Assembly: GCA_016745215.1 (NCBI GenBank) | Contig: CP050890.1 | Location: forward strand, 7,395,001 to 7,459,000 | Source of the DNA: Thiohalocapsa sp. PB-PSB1 | GTDB taxonomy: Bacteria; Pseudomonadota; Gammaproteobacteria; Chromatiales; Chromatiaceae | Reading direction: 5' to 3' | DNA length: 64,000 nucleotides | Program-made: the position numbers and the translations under genes | In this document: one piece after another, positions 7,149-16,574 of the stretch | Layout: each line of letters starts with the position of its first letter | Position numbering within the stretch: the first letter of the stretch is position 1 | Notes under the pieces: generated by a model | Told to the model about the DNA's origin: nothing | The model's input: only the letters and a program-made list of their open reading frames with translations | The model's database searches: none

Positions 7149-8966
7149 ATGTTTGACTTATCTGATATCTCGATTCTCAATTGGTGGACCTACGGGATTG
7201 TTGGCGCCACTTTCTGTCTCTACATTGGCATAGCAATCTGGGCGCGAGCTGCCACTACCGGCGAATTTTATGTCGCCGGCAAAGGTGTCCATCCGGTCGC
7301 CAACGGTATGGCGACCGCCGCGGACTGGATGTCCGCAGCTTCCTTTATCTCCATGGCCGGGCTAATCGCCTTCGGGGGCTATGGTACATCAGTCTTTCTG
7401 ATGGGCTGGACCGGCGGTTATGTGCTGTTAGCATTATTGCTGGCACCGTATTTGCGTAAGTTCGGTAAATTTACCGTGCCGGAATTCATCGGCGATCGCT
7501 ACTACTCCCAAGGAGCGCGTATCGTCGCCGTCATCTGCCTGATTCTGGCCTCCATCACCTATGTTATCGGACAAATGAAGGGCATCGGCGTGGCCTTCTC
7601 CCGCTTTTTGGAAACGTCCTACGAACTGGGCCTGGGCATTGGCATGTTCATCGTTGCCATCTATGCGGTGCTCGGAGGGATGAAGGGCATCACATATACC
7701 CAGATCGCGCAATACGTCGTGCTCATTCTGGCCTATACCATTCCGGCCATTTTCATTTCCCTGGCGCTGACGGGTAACCCGGTCCCTCAAATCGGGCTGG
7801 GTGCTGGCTATGCACCCAGTGACGGCAATATAACTTTGCTCGGTAAGCTCGACCAGGTGGTGACTGACCTGGGCTTTAAGGAATACACGACGCAAGTCAT
7901 GGGCAGTTACCTGAATATGTTCGTCTACACCCTGTCGCTGATGATCGGCACCGCGGGCCTGCCTCACGTTATCATCCGCTTCTTTACCGTACCCAAGGTC
8001 AAGGACGCGCGCTTTTCCGCCGGCTGGGCGCTGGTGTTCATCGCCTTACTGTACACAACTGCGCCGGCCGTTGGTGCCATGGCTCGATTGAACCTGATGA
8101 ATACCATCCAGACCGGCCCGGTGGGCACCGAGGAAGGCAACCTGCTCTATGCCGACCGCCCAGAATGGTTCAAGAAATGGGAAAAAACCGGTCTGCTGCA
8201 GTGGGAGGACAAAAACGATGACGGTCGCATCCAGTACTATGACGACAGCAACGAAACCTTTGCCGAGCAAGCCGAACAATACGGCTGGAAAGGCAACGAA
8301 ATGATCAAGGTCGATAAGGACATCATGGTACTGGCCAACCCGGAGATCGCCGGCCTGCCCAACTGGGTCATTGCGTTGGTGGTCGCGGGCGGTCTCGCCG
8401 CGGCGCTCTCCACCGCCGCGGGATTATTGTTGGCCATCTCCTCATCCATCTCGCACGATCTGCTGAAAGGCGTATTCATGAAAGGGATATCGGAAAAGGC
8501 TGAACTCAATGCCGGACGCCTATCGATGATCGCCGCGATCCTGGTGGCCGGTTATCTGGGACTCCATCCTCCTGGATTCGCGGCAGGTACCGTGGCGATC
8601 GCCTTCGGTTTGGCGGCATCGTCCATCTTTCCGGTGTTGATGATGGGTATCTTTTACAAAAAGATGAACAACACCGGTGCCATTGCCGGCATGCTATCCG
8701 GCATCAGCGTGACTCTGCTTTATGTGTTCCAGCACAAAGGCATTTTCTTCATTCCAGGTACGGAGTTCCTGGCGCCGAGTCTGGGTATGGGGCCGGATTG
8801 GTTCTTTGGCATCTCTCCCAACGCCTTTGGCGCCATCGGGGCAATAGTGAACTTTACGGTTGCCATTGCCGTCGCTCAGTTCACCACACCGCCGCCGGAC
8901 CATATCCAGCATCTGGTCGAGGATGTGCGTGTGCCGCGTGGTTCCGGCGAAGCTACTAGCCACTGA
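7149..8966 (+). CDS. Sodium:solute symporter, VC_2705 subfamily (ActP-like)
   Basis: 605 residues with about 13 predicted membrane helices. It belongs to the solute:sodium symporter family, in the subgroup paired with DUF4212 (LNWWTYGIVGATFCLYIGIA start; WMSAASFISMAGLIAFGGYG; GLPHVIIRFFTVPKVKDAR). Family members take up acetate or other small carboxylates with sodium; the substrate here is unknown. Between membrane segments, residues about 320-395 form a soluble acidic insert containing DKNDDGRIQYYD (354-365), which fits the 12-residue EF-hand calcium loop at positions 1, 3, 5, 6, 8 and 12. A rho-independent terminator follows the gene. Confidence 0.88.
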   Translation: MFDLSDISILNWWTYGIVGATFCLYIGIAIWARAATTGEFYVAGKGVHPVANGMATAADWMSAASFISMAGLIAFGGYGTSVFLMGWTGGYVLLALLLAPYLRKFGKFTVPEFIGDRYYSQGARIVAVICLILASITYVIGQMKGIGVAFSRFLETSYELGLGIGMFIVAIYAVLGGMKGITYTQIAQYVVLILAYTIPAIFISLALTGNPVPQIGLGAGYAPSDGNITLLGKLDQVVTDLGFKEYTTQVMGSYLNMFVYTLSLMIGTAGLPHVIIRFFTVPKVKDARFSAGWALVFIALLYTTAPAVGAMARLNLMNTIQTGPVGTEEGNLLYADRPEWFKKWEKTGLLQWEDKNDDGRIQYYDDSNETFAEQAEQYGWKGNEMIKVDKDIMVLANPEIAGLPNWVIALVVAGGLAAALSTAAGLLLAISSSISHDLLKGVFMKGISEKAELNAGRLSMIAAILVAGYLGLHPPGFAAGTVAIAFGLAASSIFPVLMMGIFYKKMNNTGAIAGMLSGISVTLLYVFQHKGIFFIPGTEFLAPSLGMGPDWFFGISPNAFGAIGAIVNFTVAIAVAQFTTPPPDHIQHLVEDVRVPRGSGEATSH

Positions 8967-8986
8967 AGGAACCGGTCGTAGACTGA

Positions 8987-9015
8987 AAAGCCCCGCTTCG
9001 GCGGGGCTTTTTTTG
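8987..9015 (+). terminator. Rho-independent terminator of the symporter operon
   Basis: The sequence AAAAGCCCCGC-TTCG-GCGGGGC followed by a run of seven T forms a GC-rich hairpin with a stable TTCG loop, 20 bp after the symporter stop codon. Confidence 0.92.
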
Positions 9016-9070
9016 TCGGTCTCCCGGCGGTTGCTGCAAACCCCGGTCTGGTACGCTGGGCGGGTCGCAC

Positions 9071-9300
9071 CCTGGGGTATGTTCAGTTCATTTGTCGAGA
9101 AGACAGTGGTCTACAGCCTTTCTCCCGGGAAAGGCGCGGCGCTTGCGTCCGCTCCGCTGGCATCATTTGCCGGGTCGCCCTAAGCGGGCTCCTATGCCGA
9201 GCGGCTGCCACGGCGGGTTAAGGTCCGCTTGCGGGCGAGGCGCCTTGGCCCTCTACGCACACTGCGTTTCTGCGGTGGATCCTTACATTCCTTAAAAGAC
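9071..9300 (+). repeat. Dispersed repeat R1, copy 2, with a REP unit
   Basis: The sequence parallels 2008-2097 and 16305-16520: GTCGAGAAGACAGTGG, then GGGAAAGGCGCGGCGCTTGC, then one REP palindrome pair (GTCGCCCTAAGCGGGCTCCT and GGTCCGCTTGCGGGCGAGGC), then a tail ending CTGCGGTGGATCCTTA. The whole gap 9016-9375 holds this repeat and no recognisable gene. Confidence 0.75.
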
Positions 9301-9375
9301 AGCAGCGGATCATCTGAGGATACCTCAGGCTTTGCCAGGGATTGGGCAAGCAGGCTTGCACCGACAGGTCCGCAA

Positions 9376-10575
9376 TCAGTGCTGGTAGAAGACGTCTCGG
9401 AAGCTCGTATAGCTCGAGGCAATCAAGATCGGAATGACAATCAACAGCCCGAGAAAGAAGGGGATGATGCCCAGGATAATCAGCGCCAGTGCAGCAAACC
9501 CGTAGATCAAAAACGGCAAGATATTGCGCAAACAGGCGATGAAACTCAGCTTTACCGCCTCCAGAGGCTGCACCTTTCCAAGCACCACAAGCGCGGGAGA
9601 AAACCAGTAGGCCATGATCACGGGGAGCATTATTAGTAAGAAGAACAAGGCCGCGATCAATACGGCAGGACCCAGGGTACTCAGCATCAACTCGAGATCC
9701 TCTGCCTGCATTGCATCCGGGTCAAATGCATTCGGATCAAGCCCGCTCATGCTGACGGCCAAGCCCATGGTCAACACACCAGTCAGCAAACCGGCCACAA
9801 TAACAGCCGATAGATAGAGCAGACCGATGATCAATAACGGGCCGAGATGGCTGGAAAAACCCGCAAACAGATGACTGATCTGCAAGCGACCGCCGCGCGC
9901 CTGCGCATGCGCGCCTAGCATGAGGCCGCCGTATAGAATCGGGGCGATCACCAAATTGATCAGCTGGCCCACCATCGGGATCGCTGAGATTAGGATGTTG
10001 ATGATCATCATCGATATGAAGATCAGGATCCAGGTCAGCGGTGCATCCTTGAACAGGTTGAATGCCTCACTGATCCATTGCCAGCCATGGCCCATGGCCA
10101 TCGCATGCGGACCGCTCATGATCTCATCGCCTTCCGACTGGGCAAGCGGTACATAGAGATCCGCGGAAGGTGGCGCGTAGGGGTCGATACCCGCAGTGCC
10201 GGCATCAGAGGATCTGTATGCGTCGCGATCGCCTTCCCTCCCCGGACTTGCCGCGGCCGGACCATTGGCTTGTGCTGGCACTGTTCCCGGCTTTTCATCC
10301 GAACTTTTTGCCAGAGGCATTGCCGATGCGGACTCGCCGCTGTGCATCGGCTCAACGTACACCTCGAGCCCGATTTCGTCGAGCAATTCGCGATAATGCT
10401 CGGCATTCGTCACATCGATTTCTTTCTTCAGAACGTGTTCGACCTGACCGCAAATCAGAGTCCGCGCCCTATCGACCGGGGTCTTGAAAATCGCGGCAAA
10501 ATCTTGCGTTGCCTGCTCGCTGTCAACACCTGGTTTGAGTTGGCCGGTGTAGACCACCTGATAGAGGGTATTCAC
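9376..10575 (-). CDS. BPSS1780-family membrane protein with an extra N-terminal domain
   Basis: 399 residues. The C-terminal half (from about 155) begins GHGWQWISEAFNLFKDAP and has about six membrane helices, matching the BPSS1780 family of inner-membrane proteins of unknown function. The N-terminal 80 residues (NTLYQVVYTGQLKPGVD, FKTPVDRARTLICG, EIDVTNAEHYRELLDEIG) form a small soluble domain of the kind that senses or scaffolds at the membrane. A low-complexity linker joins them. A GTG start at 10575 is chosen because it is preceded by GAGGT at suitable spacing and the domain begins there; the upstream ATG extension (to 10611) looks non-coding. Confidence 0.65.
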   Translation of the reverse strand: MNTLYQVVYTGQLKPGVDSEQATQDFAAIFKTPVDRARTLICGQVEHVLKKEIDVTNAEHYRELLDEIGLEVYVEPMHSGESASAMPLAKSSDEKPGTVPAQANGPAAASPGREGDRDAYRSSDAGTAGIDPYAPPSADLYVPLAQSEGDEIMSGPHAMAMGHGWQWISEAFNLFKDAPLTWILIFISMMIINILISAIPMVGQLINLVIAPILYGGLMLGAHAQARGGRLQISHLFAGFSSHLGPLLIIGLLYLSAVIVAGLLTGVLTMGLAVSMSGLDPNAFDPDAMQAEDLELMLSTLGPAVLIAALFFLLIMLPVIMAYWFSPALVVLGKVQPLEAVKLSFIACLRNILPFLIYGFAALALIILGIIPFFLGLLIVIPILIASSYTSFRDVFYQH

Positions 10576-10659
10576 GTTTGACCTCGCGCGTTTCCAGCGG
10601 CCGTTCTGCAACGACCGATGTGCTGTGATTTAGTTCTGCCGCCGGCGTGCAAGTGCTGG

Positions 10660-12588
10660 TTAAGCGGTTACTTTTTTCATCCACGCAAGCAGCCCCGGTT
10701 CGGCCTCCCAAACGTCGCGCATGGCCTCGCGATACAGCCAGGCCTGCTCTTCTCCCCCCGGGGTGAAGCCGTTGGCAGCCAAGGTCGGACGCTTGATCCG
10801 TTTGCGCAGCAAAAAGCGTGGGATGCGCGGCAGGCGGCCGACCGCCTCATGCAATGCGTGTGCGGCGCTCTCCTGTTGTCCCAACCGATACAGCGCCAGC
10901 ACCTCGCCATAGGCAAGATCTGCCAGCACGTCGGTGGGAAATTGCTGCGCCAGTTCCAGCGCCTTATTGTTTTCGCCATCACGTAGATAGTGGTTCATCA
11001 GTGCGGCACGTACACCGTGATGGTCGCGCGGATTCAGCGCCAGCAGGCGCTCGAGTACTTGCGTGGCCGCGCACCGCTCGCCGGATTCGGCGCGCAGCAG
11101 GTAGAGACGAAACTGCATGCGCAACATCGGGCGGTTGCGCTCGTCGCTCCACGGCAGGCGTTCCGCCTCATACGAGTTCAGGGTGGTCAACAGCAACGCC
11201 TCGGCTCGCTCCAGCACCGGCTGTAGCAGCACCCGGCTGACCCAGGGCAGGCTGCTCTCGGGGTGAGCATAAAGGGCCGTGGCAATGTCATCGAGAATGT
11301 CCGGACTGTCGGCCGCTTCCGGATGAATCTCGAGAAACCTCAACCAGGCATCCTGCTGCCAGGCGCGTTCGCCATCGGCCGCGGTGAGGCCGGTGGAATA
11401 GGGCTTGCCGACCGGGAACAGACGCCGCCAGGTGTGCTCCAGCTGGCGCAATTGCGGTAACGAACACAGCGCAGCAAAGCGTCCCGAGTTGCCGATCGTC
11501 GGCAGCACCGGCAGCTCTGTGGTATCGAACAGTGGCAGTTGGCGACCGTCCGCATCCTCCAGCGGATCATCGAATAATACAACGCCGATTGCGACGGGAT
11601 CGCGTTCCACCGATGCCTTGATCCAGGCGCGCAGCCGCACCAGCATCGGGTCCATAACACTGGCCTGGCTCGACACCAGTGCCTCTTGCGGGTCCACACG
11701 GGCGCGTTCCAGAAACTGCAGTATATTATCTTCAACCTCACCTTGACGGCGCAATTTATGATGCCAGAACAGGGCGCGGGCTCGGGCATGCTCATCCCGG
11801 TATTGGGCGGCCAACAAGGTGATTTCAAGGAGCGCGGTTGCGGGGCCGTCCGGGCTGTTGCGTTGCGCCTGCAAAAAGGCATCAAAGGCGTAATCGAACT
11901 CACCCTCGTCGATGAATTGGACACTCAGTCGCTGCCAGGCGGCTGCCTTGAGCTCCCGGCTACCCTGATCGGCGACTTGTAACAGGAAGCTTTGTTTCTT
12001 TTTCCAGTGATCCAAAGCATCGTATGCGTCGCAGAGCGCGTCCAGTGCCGGCTCGGAATGCGCATCAAGCCGCGACAGATCCGTATCGAACAGTGGCTCG
12101 AGCAGGGCCACGGCTCGCCCTGGCCGGTCGATTGCGAGCCAATGGTCGGCAATCCGCGCGAAAAGCGCCTGCGGCACCGCCTGCAATTGCAGCGCGCGCT
12201 GCAGGTCGGCATCGGTCAGATCCTCCAGCATCAAATCCCAGATCAACTCGGCGGGCAATTCGGGACCCACCTGCTGCTGCCCGCAGCAGTTACCGTAGGT
12301 CTCCGCGGATCCACAGGGGCAAGGCGCATCGGGCTCGGGAGTTGCTGTTGTCAGGGGACGAAAATCATTGTCTGGGCGGGGTGTTACATTCCAAATGGCA
12401 AGCCCCAGCAGGGTGGCTAATCGGTGCTGATCATCACTTGATAGTCCTTCTTCGCTGACGGCAGTCGGCATCGCCGTGCGCATCCAGCGCAAAAAGCCGT
12501 CAAAATTGCGGTATTCCAGGATATGGCGGACGGCATCCTGAAGCAGTTGTTCCATATCCTGCGGTTGCGCTTGCTCGAGGTGATTCAT
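10660..12588 (-). CDS. SEC-C motif protein with helical repeats
   Basis: 642 residues. Near residues 88-103 lies APCPCGSAETYGNCCG, a SEC-C-like zinc-binding motif (the CPCGS...CC type found at the SecA C-terminus). The rest is alpha-helical with TPR-like segments, for example near the C-terminus (EVLALYRLGQQESAAHALHEA). No enzyme motif was seen. The ATG at 12588 is chosen for its AAGGGG ribosome-binding site; the longer frame to 12843 is unlikely. Possible roles are protein binding or metal-dependent scaffolding. The next gene, divergent across 300 bp, also has TPR character. Confidence 0.65.
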   Translation of the reverse strand: MNHLEQAQPQDMEQLLQDAVRHILEYRNFDGFLRWMRTAMPTAVSEEGLSSDDQHRLATLLGLAIWNVTPRPDNDFRPLTTATPEPDAPCPCGSAETYGNCCGQQQVGPELPAELIWDLMLEDLTDADLQRALQLQAVPQALFARIADHWLAIDRPGRAVALLEPLFDTDLSRLDAHSEPALDALCDAYDALDHWKKKQSFLLQVADQGSRELKAAAWQRLSVQFIDEGEFDYAFDAFLQAQRNSPDGPATALLEITLLAAQYRDEHARARALFWHHKLRRQGEVEDNILQFLERARVDPQEALVSSQASVMDPMLVRLRAWIKASVERDPVAIGVVLFDDPLEDADGRQLPLFDTTELPVLPTIGNSGRFAALCSLPQLRQLEHTWRRLFPVGKPYSTGLTAADGERAWQQDAWLRFLEIHPEAADSPDILDDIATALYAHPESSLPWVSRVLLQPVLERAEALLLTTLNSYEAERLPWSDERNRPMLRMQFRLYLLRAESGERCAATQVLERLLALNPRDHHGVRAALMNHYLRDGENNKALELAQQFPTDVLADLAYGEVLALYRLGQQESAAHALHEAVGRLPRIPRFLLRKRIKRPTLAANGFTPGGEEQAWLYREAMRDVWEAEPGLLAWMKKVTA

Positions 12589-12888
12589 GACAACCCCTTG
12601 TCTGTGGTGGAATGGCTCGCTCCGGATGGATTCCATTCTAACGCGTGCGACCGGCCTTCGGTCGACCTTATCTGCCGCGACTGACGGGCATGCCGAAGAT
12701 TCAACTTGAATCCTCGGTGCATTACAAGCTCTAACTTGGCATCGGTGGCGGCATCTGGGCACAAACTTTGCCAGATCCGTATTGAATCGACCATGACAAA
12801 ACCGCCATGTAAGGTTTATGACCCGAGTTAATTTAGTATTCACCAGTCTGACAGCCGATTTTTACTGCTTAGTGAACAGAGTGTGCTC
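12589..12888. other. Divergent intergenic region
   Basis: About 300 bp lie between the SEC-C gene (leftward) and the SirB1-like gene (rightward). It should hold both promoters. I see no repeat, hairpin or RNA element in it. Confidence 0.35.
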
Positions 12889-13728
12889 ATGATGACGGCC
12901 CAGCAACAACTCGCGGCGCTCGCCAACCAAACGGATGACCAAATCGATCTATTCACCGCGGCCCTGACCATCAGCCGTTTGTTTCAACCCGACGCAGACC
13001 CGGCCGCCGCCGCTGATCGGCTAGATCTACTGACCGCTGCCGCTCGCGCCCGCATGCCCGAACATACGGATATGTTACGACGCGTGGCTGCACTGAATAA
13101 ATTCCTGTTCGATGACCTCGGCTTCAGCGGCAATCAGGACGACTTTTACGATCCTCGCAACAGCTTCCTCGATCAGGTACTCGAGCGGCGGCTCGGCATT
13201 CCGATCTCGCTGTCGTTGGTCTACTGCGAGCTGGCCACGCGGCTTGGCATGTCCGCCCATGGAGTCAGCTTTCCTGCGCACTTTTTGGTTCGCGTTGGCC
13301 GAGGTGCCACGGCATTGATGCTGGACGTCTACTCCGGTGGCCTGGCCTTGGCAGAAGCCGAACTCGATCGACGCCTCGCCGATGTCTATGGCCAGGGCGT
13401 TGTCACCATCCGCGCGCATCCAGGGCTTCTGCGCCCTGCGGGCAAGCGCGAAATCCTGGTGCGCATGCTGCGCAATCTGATCGGCATTTACCGTGCTCGT
13501 GGCGATCAGGCGAATCTACTGGAGGCCTTGACCGCCGCGCTCAGTCTCTCGCCCGATTTGGCAGATGAGTTGTACCAGCGCGGTCTGCTGTATCGTGAAC
13601 TCGGCCATGCACCAGCGGCACTCGCGGATCTGCGGCGCTTTGTCGAGATAACGGATGACGCGGAGCAAGCGGCATCGGTGGCACCCGTCATCGAGTCTCT
13701 CGCCAATGCACCTTCGAGACTCCATTGA
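12889..13728 (+). CDS. SirB1-like transglutaminase-fold/TPR protein
   Basis: 279 residues. Residues about 55-175 match the SirB1/transglutaminase-like N-terminal domain: LNKFLFDDLGFSGNQDDFYD, NSFLDQVLERRLGIPISLSL (the classic block), and GVSFPAHFLVR. The C-terminal 70 residues contain TPR-like helices (ELYQRGLLYRELGHAPAALA). The family is widespread in proteobacteria, usually without proven function. The start is either ATG at 12889 or the adjacent ATG at 12892; a GTG six bases upstream is less likely. The ribosome-binding site is weak. Confidence 0.8.
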   Translation: MMTAQQQLAALANQTDDQIDLFTAALTISRLFQPDADPAAAADRLDLLTAAARARMPEHTDMLRRVAALNKFLFDDLGFSGNQDDFYDPRNSFLDQVLERRLGIPISLSLVYCELATRLGMSAHGVSFPAHFLVRVGRGATALMLDVYSGGLALAEAELDRRLADVYGQGVVTIRAHPGLLRPAGKREILVRMLRNLIGIYRARGDQANLLEALTAALSLSPDLADELYQRGLLYRELGHAPAALADLRRFVEITDDAEQAASVAPVIESLANAPSRLH

Positions 13729-13781
13729 ACCCTGGCCCGGTATTCTGTTGCCAACATACCCTGCACCTTGGCCGCAGGCAG

Positions 13782-14129
13782 ATGCTGTCGACCGCGATCA
13801 TCATCGCATTGCTGATTTCACCGACCTGGACGCAAGCCGGCAATCACCGGCTGTCCGGCGGCCATCACGCACACAACCCGGTCGCCGGCTATACCTTCCG
13901 ATCGAAGCGACCGCAGCACAGAAACCGCATCCAGGGCAGCCGATACGATACTCTACCGCCTACTGACCCGGCGTTACGCCAGTACTGGTCAAATCGATGC
14001 ATGCAGCAGCCTGTACGTGGTTGGGGACATACTGGGGATTGCGAAAGTCCTGCATACCATGGCGGCAAAACCAGCAGGCGTCACCGAAGCCAGCAGGGTT
14101 GCCTGGGTGCCGGCAATTGTGCAGACTGA
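13782..14129 (+). CDS. Possible small secreted cysteine-containing protein
   Basis: 115 residues from an ATG at 13782. A plausible signal peptide (MLSTAIIIALLISPTWTQAG) is followed by a basic, His/Arg-rich mature part with four cysteines (NRCMQQ, GDCES, QGCLG, GNCAD), which could form two disulfides. I recognise no family. The ribosome-binding site (GCAGGCAG) is weak, and codon use is hard to judge at this length. The gene sits between the SirB1-like gene and the metallophosphoesterase gene, 35 bp before the latter. It may be a spurious frame. Confidence 0.35.
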   Translation: MLSTAIIIALLISPTWTQAGNHRLSGGHHAHNPVAGYTFRSKRPQHRNRIQGSRYDTLPPTDPALRQYWSNRCMQQPVRGWGHTGDCESPAYHGGKTSRRHRSQQGCLGAGNCAD

Positions 14130-14164
14130 GACCAATCCTCCCATCGATTGCTTCCGGTTTGGAA

Positions 14165-15115
14165 ATGCCACTCTCATTACCATTGTTTTTGTATCTAGGA
14201 TTATTGTCGACGATTGCCGCGGTCCCAAGCCCGAGTCAGGCGCAGGGTCCGCCGGAGTCATCCGCATTGCGCTTCCTCGCCATCGGCGATGTACCTTACT
14301 CCGATACCGAGATGTTTCACCTACAAACCCTGCTGAGGGATGGCGCTGCGGAAGATCCTCCGTTCATTCTGCATGTCGGCGACATCAAAGGCGGCGGGCA
14401 AGCCTGCAGTGACGCGCGCATCCAAGGTGTTGCCGATCTGTTCCGGTCTCAGCCCGTGCCGCTGTTGTACACCCCTGGCGACAATGAGTGGACCGATTGC
14501 CATCGTCCCCGCGCTGGCGGTCGCGATCCGCTGGAGCGCCTGGCGCTGCTGCGCCGGATGATGTATGCCGATCCGCTGGTGCTGCATTCCGACACCTTAT
14601 CGCCGACGACGCCAGATCCCGCGTACCCTGAAAACCGCTATTTCCACCACGACGGTATCCTATTCCTGCTCATGCATGTGGTGGGCAGCAACAATAATTT
14701 TCGCGATAATAACGCTGCGGCCATGGCCGAGCACAGGGCGCGGGCGGAGGCGAATCGAGTTCTATTGGAACAAGCCGTACAGGCGGCAAACCGGCTCGAT
14801 GCGCGCGCCTTTGTGCTTGCATTCCATGCCAATCCGCTGTTCGAGGCACGCATGCCGCGGCGCGGCTTTGTGCCGGTGATACAGAACCTACAGCGCCTGC
14901 TTGCGCAATACCCTGGCCCCGTGTTGCTGATCCATGGCGACACGCACCGCTTTCGCTTCGATCAGCCGCTGACCGACACGCAGGGCGTACCCATCGAGCG
15001 CTTTACACGCCTGGAAGTGCCCGGCTCGCCAAGCGTGGCCGGTGTCTGGGTGACGGTACAAACGCACGTGCGTCCGGCGTTCTCGGCACAGTTGGTCTAT
15101 CCGACTATCGACTAA
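14165..15115 (+). CDS. Exported calcineurin-like metallophosphoesterase
   Basis: 316 residues with a signal peptide (MPLSLPLFLYLGLLSTIAAV, cleavage near SQAQG). Metal-binding blocks of the calcineurin fold are visible in order: LAIGDVPYSD, ILHVGDIKGGG, YTPGDNEWTDC, FHANPLF and IHGDTHRF. The GNHE block of the family is replaced by GDNEW, as in related periplasmic proteins. It probably hydrolyses a phosphoester in the periplasm; the substrate is unknown. The start at 14165 is chosen for the signal peptide; a longer frame from 13997 has no such feature. Confidence 0.8.
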   Translation: MPLSLPLFLYLGLLSTIAAVPSPSQAQGPPESSALRFLAIGDVPYSDTEMFHLQTLLRDGAAEDPPFILHVGDIKGGGQACSDARIQGVADLFRSQPVPLLYTPGDNEWTDCHRPRAGGRDPLERLALLRRMMYADPLVLHSDTLSPTTPDPAYPENRYFHHDGILFLLMHVVGSNNNFRDNNAAAMAEHRARAEANRVLLEQAVQAANRLDARAFVLAFHANPLFEARMPRRGFVPVIQNLQRLLAQYPGPVLLIHGDTHRFRFDQPLTDTQGVPIERFTRLEVPGSPSVAGVWVTVQTHVRPAFSAQLVYPTID

Positions 15116-15221
15116 GAACCCCTGTCGGTATCGACAACATTGGCTGCTTTGTCGGTTTTATTGGTGAGCCACGAGTCCATTGTGTTAGCTTGCGCGGTCA
15201 TCTTCATAAGGCGTAACCATC

Positions 15222-16064
15222 ATGCAACAACTCACATCTGAAGGTCAGCACATCGTCGCCGACCTGTCGCAACGCTACGGCTTCAGCCAAGACGCGGTCA
15301 CCCACATGTTTTTTGCCGTACTGAACGGCAACGGCTCCATGGCCCAGTTCAACCATTCGGAGTTTGCCGGTTCAGGGCAATGGATGCGCGGCGGCATGCT
15401 GATGCTTGGCGATATGTTCAATAATAACCTCAAAGGCCAAGTCGATGCCCTGTGCAACGAGATCTCGGATATTCTGGCGAATCAGCCGGGGTTGCTGCGG
15501 TCCGGCAGTTTCCAATCCCAGTCCCAGGGCGGCGGCGGTCAGCAGGCGCAATATGCCGGCGGAACCATCGGACAATCGAGCCTGTTCGTGCCGGATCCCG
15601 CCGATCACTGGTGGCCGCGCGATCTGGGCGCGCCAAGCGCCACCGGCAACCAGAATCAGGTGCAATACGCCTATTTCGCCAACGCTCGCCGGCTTGCGGT
15701 AAAAACCGGCGGCCAGGTCTGGCTTTATGACACGCTGGACCACCAAATCGGCGGCTTCTCCCAGCAGCAGGGCAGCGGCGGCTCAATCCTGTTCACCAGT
15801 CAGTACGGCACGGTGAACCTGGGCACCTTGCCGGTGATCTCCATCGATGGCCAACCTCAGCAGCCGGCATCACAGGCACAGATGCATTCCCCCGATCCGG
15901 CCCCAGCAGCCAACCCCGATTCGCGGGCAGCCGGCGGCCCGGCGTCTGGCAACGAAAAGGACATCTTCACCGCGATCGAGCGACTCGGGAAATTGCGTGC
16001 GGATGGACTGCTGAGCGATGAGGAATTTGCGCAAAAGAAGTCGGAACTGCTGAGCCGGCTATAA
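15222..16064 (+). CDS. SHOCT-domain protein
   Basis: 280 residues. The C-terminal 32 residues (DIFTAIERLGKLRADGLLSD followed by EEFAQKKSELLSRL) are a SHOCT domain, a short oligomerisation helix pair. The N-terminal region (HIVADLSQRYGFSQDAVTHM, ending near residue 90) and a central SSLFVPDPADHWWPRDLG segment recur, to my knowledge, in uncharacterised proteins with the same tail. A Gln/Gly/Ser-rich stretch links the two. No membrane segment or signal peptide was seen. The function is unknown. The ribosome-binding site is AAGGCG. Confidence 0.7.
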   Translation: MQQLTSEGQHIVADLSQRYGFSQDAVTHMFFAVLNGNGSMAQFNHSEFAGSGQWMRGGMLMLGDMFNNNLKGQVDALCNEISDILANQPGLLRSGSFQSQSQGGGGQQAQYAGGTIGQSSLFVPDPADHWWPRDLGAPSATGNQNQVQYAYFANARRLAVKTGGQVWLYDTLDHQIGGFSQQQGSGGSILFTSQYGTVNLGTLPVISIDGQPQQPASQAQMHSPDPAPAANPDSRAAGGPASGNEKDIFTAIERLGKLRADGLLSDEEFAQKKSELLSRL

Positions 16065-16304
16065 TGCCCGCCCAGCGCGTTCTCGGGAAAGTGACAACAT
16101 CCAACAGCATCACTTCCAACAGCACATCTGCTTGAAACGACGCAACAAGTTGGAACGACGAAATAAGCGAGGAAGCGCGCGAGAGCGATTAACACGTCAG
16201 CTGGGTGCTACCTGCGTAGCATGTTCAGCTATTCAACCAGAATGAAGTTTGATTCACCGCAGAGACGCAGAGAAGAGGTCAAGTCGCGCTGGACGGTTTG
16301 CACC

Positions 16305-16520
16305 CTGGGGTATCTTCGGTTCTATTATCGAGAAGACTGTGGCCTACAGCCTTGTCTCTCGGGAAAGGCGCGGCGCTCGCGTCCGCTCCACTGGCATCAC
16401 TTGCCGGGTCGCCCTAAGCGGGCTCCTACGGCTGGTCTAAGGTCCGCTTGCGGGCGAGGCGCCTTGGCCCCCCTGCGCACTCTGCATCTCTGCGGTGAAT
16501 CCTTAGATTCTGTGCAGGCA
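16305..16520 (+). repeat. Dispersed repeat R1, copy 3, with a REP unit
   Basis: This copy contains GAGAAGACTGTGGCCTACAG, GGGAAAGGCGCGGCGCTCGC and a REP pair (GTCGCCCTAAGCGGGCTCCT / GGTCCGCTTGCGGGCGAGGC), and ends CTGCGGTGAATCCTTA. It is close to copy 2 along its whole length. Confidence 0.75.
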
Positions 16521-16574
16521 GCACCTAGGCTGTCGAAATCTGCCGTCTCACTAAAACAAGCGCTTCCCGGTTTA

